Assembly (NCBI GenBank): GCA_947586185.1
Contig: CANPXN010000001.1
Location: 142,362-206,361, forward strand
Origin: an uncultured Clostridia bacterium
GTDB taxonomy: Bacteria; Bacillota; Clostridia; Oscillospirales; Ruminococcaceae
DNA: 64,000 nt
Reading direction: 5' to 3'
Made by a program: the position numbers and the translations under genes. The notes below the pieces were generated by a model. The model worked only from the letters and a program-made list of their open reading frames with translations, was not told the origin of the DNA and searched no databases. Positions within the stretch are counted from its first letter, which is position 1. Every line of letters starts with the position of its first letter. Below, piece by piece: positions 1-7,585 of the stretch.

Positions 1-1
1 A

Positions 2-2506
2 AGACCAAGCTCTTCCCATACCGGTACTGTTCATAGACCGTCAGGGGCAAAAGGGCAGAGAGCTGCCGATACGACTAAAAATGGTGTAAAAAACAATAAG
101 CAGGGAAGAAGAAATGAGCACAAGCCAAAGCGTTTTCCAATACTCAGGAAGATAATGGCTGTATTAGGTACAACGCTTCTTTCAATATTCCTTATTGTTG
201 TTATTACAGGCACTATTGTCTGCACAGCTATGACGGTTTATGTACTGGAGTTCATGGACGAAAGTACTACTAACGTAACAATACAGGAGCTTGAAAACAG
301 CGTTAATACCAATGTTTACGCCACAGATAAAAACGGCGAGCTGGTTCAGCTCTATGAGGTACGAAACGAAATACAGAGACTTCCTGTGGATATAGAAGAT
401 GTTCCTCAGCACGTCCGTGACGCATTTGTTTGCATTGAGGATGAACGTTTCTATTCCCATGAAGGCGTTGACTATAAGAGAACATTTGCCGCATTTGCAA
501 ATATGTTCATTCATATTTATAATACAAACCAGGGCGGTTCTACTATAACACAGCAGCTTATAAAGAATCTTACAGGAGATGACGATCCAAGTCCGTCAAG
601 AAAAATCCGTGAGATATTCAGAGCCATGCAGTTTGAAAAGCAGTACTCCAAGGACGAGATATTAGAGGGATATCTTAACTATATCGGCTTCGGAGGACCT
701 ACAAACGGTGTTCAGCTTGCCTCAATGAAGTACTTCGGAAAGAACGTTTCAGAGCTTGATATTGCTGAAGCGGCATGCCTTGCAGCTATCCCGAAAAGCC
801 CGGAAACCATGAATCCTTTTGCCGGCTACACTGACGAAAAAACCGGAGAATGGGTCAATACCGGACGTGAGAAAAACAGGGATCGTCAGCTTTCGGTTTT
901 AAGGCATATGTACAATAATGGCGCAATTTCTTATGATCAGTATCTGGAGGCAAAGGACGAAAAGCTTTTGTTTACTGATACAGACGAATACAAAAAGGCT
1001 CATCCTGAGGCAGTTGCTGAAAAGGAGAAGGCAAATAAAAAGGAAGCTACAACATGGGTCGTTGATACAGCCCTTCGTGAGCTTGCGGCATACCTTGAGG
1101 ATATGTACGGCATCGACGAGGATGAGGCTATTTCAAGGATCAACAAGGGCGGATATCAGATATATACAACAGTTGACCTTGACATGCAGGAGTATGTTGA
1201 GAAAAAGTATCTTGATATAGATAATCTTGTTGATAAATCCATGGTCGCAAAATGGGTGGATTCCAACGACAACGGCGAAAAGGACGACGGCGAAACGATC
1301 TATCCTCAGTCGGCGTTCACAGCCATGAACTATAAGGGCGAAATACAATGCGTTGTAGGCGGTATCGGAAAGAAGAAAGAATCCCTTGCCTATAACCGTG
1401 CGACTATGGCTCAGCGTCAGCCGGGTTCATGTATGAAGCCTGTTTCGACCTATGGACTGGGAATATACTCAGATCTTATACACTGGGGAAGCAAATATGA
1501 TGACGAACCGATAAAGCTTGCGGACGGCAAGGATTGGCCTAACAATTACGATAATGTATGGTGGCGCAGACCGCTGTTCATATATGATGCGCTGAGAAAA
1601 TCAAGAAATACTGTTCCGGCGCACCTCTGTCAGGAGCTTACTCCTCAGAATGTGTTCAACTATGCGACACAGAATCTGGGACTTGAGCTTGTTGCGGACG
1701 ACGAAGGAAAGACAGATATAGATTACGCTCCTATGACCGTTGGCGCTCTTACCTATGGTATTTCAGTTACAAATCTTGTTAACGCATATCTTCCTTACGG
1801 AAACGGAGGAACATACTATAAGGCTCATATTATAAGCAAGGTCGTAATGGGCGACGGAACTACCTTTTATGAAAACGACGGCAATCCTTATGAAGCCGTT
1901 GACCCGGAAACTGCCGATGTTATGAATCACCTTATGCGTGAGGTAATTACAGGCGGTACAGGTACTAAGGCTAAGCTTTCAAATAAAACTGTTGCCGGAA
2001 AGACCGGTACTACTCAGGACTGGAACGACCTTTGCTTTGTAGGTCTTACTGAGGATTTCGTTAGCGGCGTATGGATAGGCTATGACAAGAAAAACGAGCT
2101 TAATCACAGCATTTCCTCTGCTGAACTGTGGCATAAGATCATCGGCGATTATGCTGATAAGATAGAATCAGATAATGAGTACCCGGAATGCGATACGGTA
2201 ATATCTGCACCGATGTGTTCTAAATCCGGTGAAATAGCCGGTTCAGGATGCCCTAAGGGATCGACAGGTTACTGGAAGTCAACTAATGCTCCGTATTGCA
2301 GCGGAAGACACGGTGGCGGAAGCTCCTCATCAAGCAAGAAAGATGAGGAAAGCTCCGAACAGGAAGAGAGTTCCAAGCCGGAAGAAAGTTCAAAGCCGGA
2401 AGAAAGCTCCAAGCCTGAGGAAAGCTCGAAGCCTGAGGAGAACAGTCCTGCTGAAAATTCTTCACATGCCGAGGACGGCGCCGGCAATACAAGTTCGGAG
2501 GGATAA
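2..2506 (+). CDS. Class A penicillin-binding protein (PBP1A-type), 5' truncated by window edge
   Basis: Bifunctional peptidoglycan glycosyltransferase/transpeptidase, a membrane-anchored wall synthase. The frame is open to the left edge, so the true start lies outside. The ATG at 155 falls inside a Lys/Arg-rich cytoplasmic stretch just ahead of the single membrane anchor and is probably internal. Counting from that ATG: membrane segment about 5-28; GT51 domain with EDERFYSHEG near residue 95 (catalytic Glu); transpeptidase motifs SCMK near 424 (nucleophile Ser), SRN near 482 and KTGT near 616. The C-terminal tail is low complexity with tandem SSKPEE units. The next gene starts at the base after the stop codon, so the two are co-translated. 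Family assignment is secure; the exact paralogue name is not. Confidence 0.95.
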   Translation, partial: RPSSSHTGTVHRPSGAKGQRAADTTKNGVKNNKQGRRNEHKPKRFPILRKIMAVLGTTLLSIFLIVVITGTIVCTAMTVYVLEFMDESTTNVTIQELENSVNTNVYATDKNGELVQLYEVRNEIQRLPVDIEDVPQHVRDAFVCIEDERFYSHEGVDYKRTFAAFANMFIHIYNTNQGGSTITQQLIKNLTGDDDPSPSRKIREIFRAMQFEKQYSKDEILEGYLNYIGFGGPTNGVQLASMKYFGKNVSELDIAEAACLAAIPKSPETMNPFAGYTDEKTGEWVNTGREKNRDRQLSVLRHMYNNGAISYDQYLEAKDEKLLFTDTDEYKKAHPEAVAEKEKANKKEATTWVVDTALRELAAYLEDMYGIDEDEAISRINKGGYQIYTTVDLDMQEYVEKKYLDIDNLVDKSMVAKWVDSNDNGEKDDGETIYPQSAFTAMNYKGEIQCVVGGIGKKKESLAYNRATMAQRQPGSCMKPVSTYGLGIYSDLIHWGSKYDDEPIKLADGKDWPNNYDNVWWRRPLFIYDALRKSRNTVPAHLCQELTPQNVFNYATQNLGLELVADDEGKTDIDYAPMTVGALTYGISVTNLVNAYLPYGNGGTYYKAHIISKVVMGDGTTFYENDGNPYEAVDPETADVMNHLMREVITGGTGTKAKLSNKTVAGKTGTTQDWNDLCFVGLTEDFVSGVWIGYDKKNELNHSISSAELWHKIIGDYADKIESDNEYPECDTVISAPMCSKSGEIAGSGCPKGSTGYWKSTNAPYCSGRHGGGSSSSSKKDEESSEQEESSKPEESSKPEESSKPEESSKPEENSPAENSSHAEDGAGNTSSEG

Positions 2507-3625
2507 ATGAACACTAAGTTAAAATTCACATGTCCGTGTCATTTTGGACTGGAAAGCGTACTGAAATATGAGGTTTCCAGAATCGGAGGCGAAAATATTT
2601 CCGTAAAGGACGGCAGAGTAAGCTTTGAGGGCGGCTTTGAGCTTGTTCCAAGGGCGAATATCTGCCTTTCAACCGCTGAAAGAGTGTTGATAGAGCTGGC
2701 AGAATTTAAGGCATATACCTTTGAGGAGCTGTTTCAGGGAGTAAAAAGAATCCCTCTTGAGGATTTTATAGGTATGAAGGACGCATTTCCTGTAAAGGGG
2801 CATTCCCTTAACTCGACTCTTCACAGTGTTCCGGACTGTCAGTCGATAATAAAAAAAGCGGCTGTTGAAAGGCTGAAAAGCCGGTATAAAACAGGCTGGT
2901 TTGAAGAAACAGGTCCTGTACATCAGATTCAGTTCAGCATAATGAAGGATAATGTTAATATTTACCTTGATACAAGCGGTATGGGACTTCACAAAAGGGG
3001 CTACAGGAAAAATTCCAATGCCGCTCCTATCAAGGAAACTCTTGCAGCGGGAATTATTGACCTTGCAAGGATAAGAAGTACAAGTACTGTTGTAGACCCA
3101 TTCTGCGGAAGTGGAACGTTCCTTATTGAATCCGCCTTGAGAGGTCTTAATATTGCTCCCGGTCTGAACAGACGTTTTTCAGCTGAAAAATGGGACTTCA
3201 TTCCGAAGGAGTTGTGGAGCGAGGAACGAAAAAGCGCAATTTCAAAAGTGGACAAAAGCTCTGATTTTAAGGCGCATGGTTATGATATTGATCCTGAGGC
3301 AGTGGAGCTTACTCTCGATAACGCTCTTAAAATAGGACTGCGGTCAAGGGTCAGTGCAGAAAGACGGGATATATGCGATTTCGTGCAGGAGGACGATACG
3401 GTTATAATCTGCAATCCTCCTTATGGCGAAAGAATGCTTGAAATAAAAGAGGCGGAGCAGCTTTATATTCAGATGGGAAAGGTCTTTAAGGCTGATGCTG
3501 AACACCCGTGCTATATAATTTCTCCTCATGAGGAGTTTGAAAAGTTTTTTGGCAAAAAGGCGGATAAGAAGAGAAAGCTTTATAACGGCATGATAAAATG
3601 CAATCTGTATATGTATTTTAGGTAA
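2507..3625 (+). CDS. THUMP-domain class I SAM-dependent RNA methyltransferase (RlmL/YpsC-like)
   Basis: 372 aa. Likely 23S rRNA guanine-N2 methyltransferase of the RlmL N-terminal-half / YpsC family. An N-terminal THUMP RNA-binding region spans about residues 45-155. The Rossmann methyltransferase domain has motif I DPFCGSGTFLIE at about 197-208 and the catalytic NPPY motif (CNPPYGERM) near 303. The ATG abuts the TAA of the upstream PBP gene, and a GGAGGG site lies within the end of that gene. The length is normal for this single-domain family (about 370-390 aa). The exact rRNA target is inferred from the family and not visible here. Confidence 0.92.
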   Translation: MNTKLKFTCPCHFGLESVLKYEVSRIGGENISVKDGRVSFEGGFELVPRANICLSTAERVLIELAEFKAYTFEELFQGVKRIPLEDFIGMKDAFPVKGHSLNSTLHSVPDCQSIIKKAAVERLKSRYKTGWFEETGPVHQIQFSIMKDNVNIYLDTSGMGLHKRGYRKNSNAAPIKETLAAGIIDLARIRSTSTVVDPFCGSGTFLIESALRGLNIAPGLNRRFSAEKWDFIPKELWSEERKSAISKVDKSSDFKAHGYDIDPEAVELTLDNALKIGLRSRVSAERRDICDFVQEDDTVIICNPPYGERMLEIKEAEQLYIQMGKVFKADAEHPCYIISPHEEFEKFFGKKADKKRKLYNGMIKCNLYMYFR

Positions 3626-3644
3626 GTACAGAAAGGGTTTTCAT

Positions 3645-5441
3645 ATGAGAAAAGAATATGTTATGGGCAACAGTGCGATTGCACTGGGAGCTCTGGCGGC
3701 AGGAGTTAATCTGGTTTCGGGTTATCCGGGAACACCGTCGTCTGAAATAATTGAAACTGTTGGAAAGTACAATAACGGCAGCGTACATCTTGAATGGTCT
3801 GTAAATGAAAAGGCGGCTATGGAGGTAGCCGCCGGTGCTGCTTATGCAGGAGCAAGGGCAATGGTCACTATGAAACAGGTAGGACTGAACGTTGCTTCCG
3901 ATCCTCTCATGTCCCTTGCGTATGTGGGAGTTAAGGGAGGAATGGTCATTGTTTCAGCCGATGATCCGGGTCCTATATCATCACAGACTGAGCAGGACAC
4001 GAGAATGTTTGCGGAATTTGCAAGGATCCCTGTTTTTGACCCGTCCTCTCCGGAAGAGGCATACATAATGATTCAGGACGCATTTGAATATTCGGAAAAG
4101 TATCACACTCCGGTATTGTTCCGTCCTACCACAAGGGTATGTCATGCGTATGCTTCAATAGAGTGCGAGGAAAATCCTCAGCCAAAAAGATATGAGGGCT
4201 TTGTAAAGGATTCAAAGAAGTGGGTCATTTTCCCGAAGCTTTCCTTTATGAATCATGAAATGATCGAAAAGAGGAATCCTCAGATAGGAAACGATTTTTC
4301 AAAATATAAATTCAACACCGTAACAGGTTCAGGTAAAAAAGCCGTTTTTGCCTCAGGTATCAGCTACGCCTATGTAAAGGAGTACTTAAAGGACAGACAG
4401 GATGTTATGCTGTGCAGGATAGCAACTCCTTATCCGTTCCCGGAAAAGCTTGTGCTGCCGGTTCTTGAAAAGGCAGAGGAAGTATTATGCGTTGAAGAGC
4501 TTAGTCCTTACGTTGAAACACATCTTCAGAGAATAGCAGGGGTTCATAAGCTACCTGTAAAAGTATTTGGAAAAAGTACAGGACACGGAAAGCTTTCCGG
4601 TGAAAATTCTGCTGATTATGCCGCAAAGATTGTGGGCGAGTTCTTAGGCGATAAGCCTTCAGAAGATCAGATCGAGCTTTCAGATATGCCGCAGCTTCCT
4701 ATAAGACCTCCGGTTCTTTGTGCAGGCTGTCCTCACAGGGCGTCGTTCTATGCTGTAAAAAAGGCAATGGCAGGCAGAAAGGCTTATTTCTGCGGAGATA
4801 TAGGTTGCTATACCCTTGGAAACGCTATGCCGCTTGACATGACGGATACATGCCTTTGTATGGGAGCAGGAATCACCATGGCTCAGGGACTTTACCACAC
4901 TGATCATGATGCAGTTTCCTTTGCCTTTGTGGGGGATTCAACTTTCTTTGCTTCGGGTATGACAGGAGTCGTGAATGCCGTTTATAACGAGGCTGATATG
5001 ATCCTGTGCGTGCTTGATAACTCCACGACCGCTATGACGGGGCATCAGCCTCATCCGGGCACGGGCAGAAATATGATGGGTGACATCATTGAAAAGGTGG
5101 ACATCATAAAAATATTAGAGGGTATCGGCGTTAAGAAAATTGAGGTCGTTGATCCTTTTGAGCTTGACAAGGCTGTGGCTGTAGTCAAGGAATGCGCTGA
5201 AATAAAGGGCGTAAAGGCGATTATTTTTAAATCTCCTTGCATTGCAATCACAAAGCCGTCGGGAAAAATGAATATTTCCGAAAAGTGTATCGGATGCAAA
5301 AAGTGTATAAAGGAAATAGGATGCCCTGCTATAACTTTTAGGGACGGAAAAGCTGAAATTGATAAGAGCCTTTGTACGGGCTGTGGGCTTTGCAGCAGCG
5401 TCTGTCCTGTAAACGCTATCGGAGGTGATTGCAATGAATAA
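3645..5441 (+). CDS. iorA: Indolepyruvate ferredoxin oxidoreductase, alpha subunit
   Basis: 598 aa. Thiamine-diphosphate enzyme that converts aryl pyruvates plus CoA to aryl-acetyl-CoA, CO2 and reduced ferredoxin, reversibly. The N-terminal pyrimidine-binding domain opens with GYPGTP near residue 26. The TPP domain has CAGCPHR near 360, GDIGCYTLG, and GDS...DNSTTAMTGHQ around 430-460. The C-terminus is a ferredoxin-like domain with two 4Fe-4S motifs, CIGCKKCIKEIGCP near 548 and CTGCGLCSSVCP near 578. Full length for the family. The ribosome site is AGAAAGGG. It overlaps iorB by 8 bases, as expected for a coupled heterodimer. In rumen cocci this reaction can run reductively to build aromatic amino acids from phenylacetate. 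Confidence 0.96.
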   Translation: MRKEYVMGNSAIALGALAAGVNLVSGYPGTPSSEIIETVGKYNNGSVHLEWSVNEKAAMEVAAGAAYAGARAMVTMKQVGLNVASDPLMSLAYVGVKGGMVIVSADDPGPISSQTEQDTRMFAEFARIPVFDPSSPEEAYIMIQDAFEYSEKYHTPVLFRPTTRVCHAYASIECEENPQPKRYEGFVKDSKKWVIFPKLSFMNHEMIEKRNPQIGNDFSKYKFNTVTGSGKKAVFASGISYAYVKEYLKDRQDVMLCRIATPYPFPEKLVLPVLEKAEEVLCVEELSPYVETHLQRIAGVHKLPVKVFGKSTGHGKLSGENSADYAAKIVGEFLGDKPSEDQIELSDMPQLPIRPPVLCAGCPHRASFYAVKKAMAGRKAYFCGDIGCYTLGNAMPLDMTDTCLCMGAGITMAQGLYHTDHDAVSFAFVGDSTFFASGMTGVVNAVYNEADMILCVLDNSTTAMTGHQPHPGTGRNMMGDIIEKVDIIKILEGIGVKKIEVVDPFELDKAVAVVKECAEIKGVKAIIFKSPCIAITKPSGKMNISEKCIGCKKCIKEIGCPAITFRDGKAEIDKSLCTGCGLCSSVCPVNAIGGDCNE

Positions 5442-6030
5442 GGATATTCTTCTCTGCGGCGTTGGAGGTCAGGGTACAGTCCTTGCCTCGAAGCTTATAG
5501 CCTCAGCTGCGATGCTTGGGGGCGAAAGGGTTCATTCTGCGGAAACGATAGGAATGGCTCAGAGGGGCGGCTCGGTTACAAGCCATGTGAGAATAGGCGA
5601 GGCTTATTCTCCTCTTATTCCTTTTGGCTCGGCGGATATGATAATGGCGTTTGAACCTGCCGAGGCTGTGAGAAACTTATGCTATCTGAAAAAAGACGGT
5701 ATAGTGATCGTCAACAGCGTTCCGGTAAAGCCTGTTACGGAATCGCTTCATGACACAGGTTACGACGGAACAGAGATGATAAGCTATCTCAGGAAAAAAT
5801 GCAGCAATGTTATTGTTGTAAGCGCTGAGGAAATATGCGAGGAGTTTGGTTCCTCTAAATTTTTTAACGTTGCTATTTTAGGAGTAGCTGTTGGTTCGGG
5901 AAAAACCGGACTTTCCGCTGAAAATGTAATGGTGGAGATCGAAAGCAAGATCCCTGAGAGATTCAGAGAGCTTAACAAAAAGGCATTTATTAAAGGTATG
6001 GAGATTGGAGAAGGCTATGAAGCTAAATGA
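5434..6030 (+). CDS. iorB: Indolepyruvate ferredoxin oxidoreductase, beta subunit
   Basis: 198 aa gamma-type subunit partner of IorA. The N-terminus has the conserved GVGGQGT nucleotide/TPP-binding motif at about residues 8-14 and the ETIGMAQRGGSV segment typical of 2-oxoacid:ferredoxin oxidoreductase gamma domains. A longer frame could begin at the GTG at 5425, but that GTG is inside the ribosome binding site (GGAGGTG at 5421-5427). The ATG at 5434 is properly spaced and gives the family N-terminus. The gene overlaps iorA by 8 bases and paaK by 14, so the three are translationally coupled. Confidence 0.95.
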   Translation: MNKDILLCGVGGQGTVLASKLIASAAMLGGERVHSAETIGMAQRGGSVTSHVRIGEAYSPLIPFGSADMIMAFEPAEAVRNLCYLKKDGIVIVNSVPVKPVTESLHDTGYDGTEMISYLRKKCSNVIVVSAEEICEEFGSSKFFNVAILGVAVGSGKTGLSAENVMVEIESKIPERFRELNKKAFIKGMEIGEGYEAK

Positions 6031-7258
6031 AAAACAGCTTGAACAGGTTGACAGACAAATCAAAAGACTGATCGCATCCGGCAGCTATTACGGCGAAAAG
6101 TATAAGGCAATGGGCATAACCGGTGTAAGTACTCAGGAGGATTTTGAGAAGCTGCCGTTTTCTCAGAAAAATGATCTGAGAGAGGCATATCCCCTGGGAA
6201 TTATGGCATGCGATGAAAAGGATATCGTAAGAATACACTCATCGTCAGGCACAACGGGTACGCCGGTAATTATTCCTTATACTGCAAAGGATATTGACGA
6301 CTGGGCAACTATGTTTGCAAGATGCTATGAAACCGCTGGTATTACAGATAAGGATAGGATACAGATAACTCCCGGCTATGGATTGTGGACTGCCGGTATC
6401 GGTTTTCAGGCAGGCTGTGAAAAGCTTGGAGCAATGGCTGTTCCAATGGGACCGGGAAACACTGAAAAGCAGCTGAAAATGATGGTTGACTTGCAGACTA
6501 CAGTAATCACTGCTACCTCATCCTATGCGTTGCTTCTTGCGGAGGAGGTTCAGAAAAGAGGCCTTAAAGATAAGATAAATCTTAAAAAGGGAGTTATCGG
6601 TTCTGAGCGCTGGAGCGAGAAAATGAGAAAGCGTATTCATGAAGAGCTTGGAATAGAGCTTTACGATATTTACGGGCTTACAGAAATTTACGGTCCGGGA
6701 ATAGGTGTAAACTGTAAGTATGAGTCTGGTATCCATTACTGGGACGATTATATTTATATTGAGATAATTGACCCTGTTACAGGAGAGCCTGTGCCGGATG
6801 GCGAAGAGGGCGAAATAGTGATCACTACCCTTGTAAAGGAGGGCGCGCCTCTCATAAGATTTAGGACTCATGACCTTTCAAGGATCATTCCGGGAGAATG
6901 TCAGTGCGGAAGCCGCTACCCGAGAATCGACATCATAAGAGGAAGAAGCGACGACATGTTCAAGGTAAGGGGCGTTAATATGTTCCCAAGCCAGGTCGAG
7001 GATATTTTAAAGCAGGTCGACGGAGCTTCAAGTGAGTATAGCATAACTATTGCTCATGATGACGATAATAATAAGGATGTTATGCTGCTTACTGTTGAGG
7101 GCGAGGGAAGAGTTGACTTTGAGCAGATGAGCAGGCATATAATTGAACTGTTCAAGTCCCTTGTGGGTATGACTCCTAAGGTTATTGTTGTTCCGATAGG
7201 AACCCTTCCAAGGAGTGAGAAAAAGACCAAGCGTGTTATTGATTACAGGAATATGTAA
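6017..7258 (+). CDS. paaK: Phenylacetate-CoA ligase
   Basis: 413 aa. ATP-dependent aryl-acetate-CoA ligase of the adenylate-forming family. Visible motifs are the P-loop-like SSSGTTGTPV near residue 75, YGLTEIYGPG in the adenylation core and RTHDLSRI, followed by the small C-terminal domain (RSDDMFKVRGVNMFPSQVE). A TTG at 6005 is in frame, but the ATG at 6017 has the site GGAGAAGG at 6007-6014 and is preferred. Linked to iorAB, it activates phenylacetate or indole-acetate to the CoA ester that IorAB carboxylates reductively, or it recovers ATP in the opposite direction. The operon ends at the hairpin at 7281. Confidence 0.95.
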   Translation: MKLNEKQLEQVDRQIKRLIASGSYYGEKYKAMGITGVSTQEDFEKLPFSQKNDLREAYPLGIMACDEKDIVRIHSSSGTTGTPVIIPYTAKDIDDWATMFARCYETAGITDKDRIQITPGYGLWTAGIGFQAGCEKLGAMAVPMGPGNTEKQLKMMVDLQTTVITATSSYALLLAEEVQKRGLKDKINLKKGVIGSERWSEKMRKRIHEELGIELYDIYGLTEIYGPGIGVNCKYESGIHYWDDYIYIEIIDPVTGEPVPDGEEGEIVITTLVKEGAPLIRFRTHDLSRIIPGECQCGSRYPRIDIIRGRSDDMFKVRGVNMFPSQVEDILKQVDGASSEYSITIAHDDDNNKDVMLLTVEGEGRVDFEQMSRHIIELFKSLVGMTPKVIVVPIGTLPRSEKKTKRVIDYRNM

Positions 7259-7280
7259 GAAGGCTTGTATATAGTTATAA

Positions 7281-7312
7281 AGAGAGTATACATATGTGTA
7301 CTCTCTTTTTTT
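7281..7312 (+). terminator. Rho-independent terminator after paaK
   Basis: An 11-bp stem (7281-7291 with 7296-7306, one T-G wobble) closes a four-base ATAT loop and is followed by seven T residues. It ends the PBP1A-to-paaK gene run. Confidence 0.93.
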
Positions 7313-7368
7313 GCATTGTAGAAATGCACAAAAAAATTGGCGAAACCTACAAAAAATCATGTTAATAA

Positions 7369-7397
7369 TTGAAAAAGTCTATTAACTGTGATATAAT
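7369..7397 (+). promoter_or_regulatory. Sigma-A promoter of the pectinase operon
   Basis: TTGAAA at 7369-7374 and TATAAT at 7392-7397 with a 17-base spacer. Transcription would begin near 7404 and include the structured leader at 7411. Confidence 0.85.
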
Positions 7398-7403
7398 AAA
7401 ATC

Positions 7404-7585
7404 TATCTATAGTACTGCTCTTTGATCTTCCGGTAGACAAAATCTATTGGAAGAGTCGCCAAAACGACGGCAGTCAAAAACTACATACAGTTTTGACAAG
7501 ATCAGTATTGAACGGCTTCTTAGGTGGCTTCGCCGCCACTGTCACATTGTGGCATCGTTAATATAAGTTGAAAGGTGGAAAATCT
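7404..7585 (+). ncRNA. Structured 5' leader, multi-branched junction, possible riboswitch
   Basis: About 180 nt between promoter and start codon. A closing stem pairs AGTACT (7411-7416) and GATC (7424-7427) with GATC (7500-7503) and AGTATT (7504-7509). It encloses three hairpins: 7428-7437 with 7443-7452 (10 bp including two G-T pairs, loop CAAAA), 7455-7458 with 7465-7468, and 7473-7482 with 7489-7497 (one bulge). A further stem, 7523-7528 with 7535-7540, and a short CAC/GTG hairpin follow before the ribosome site AAAGGTGG. It does not match the conserved core of any riboswitch class I could recall, and no terminator-like T-run is seen, so control would be at translation or by processing. 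Function unknown. Confidence 0.5.

Noticed and set aside
2340..2440. CRISPR-like tandem repeat
   Set aside because: The periodicity is in codons for SSKPEE within a coding frame; no spacers and no cas genes.
7404..7585. c-di-GMP-I (GEMM) riboswitch
   Set aside because: The conserved GACGCAAAGCC and receptor segments are absent despite similar stem density.
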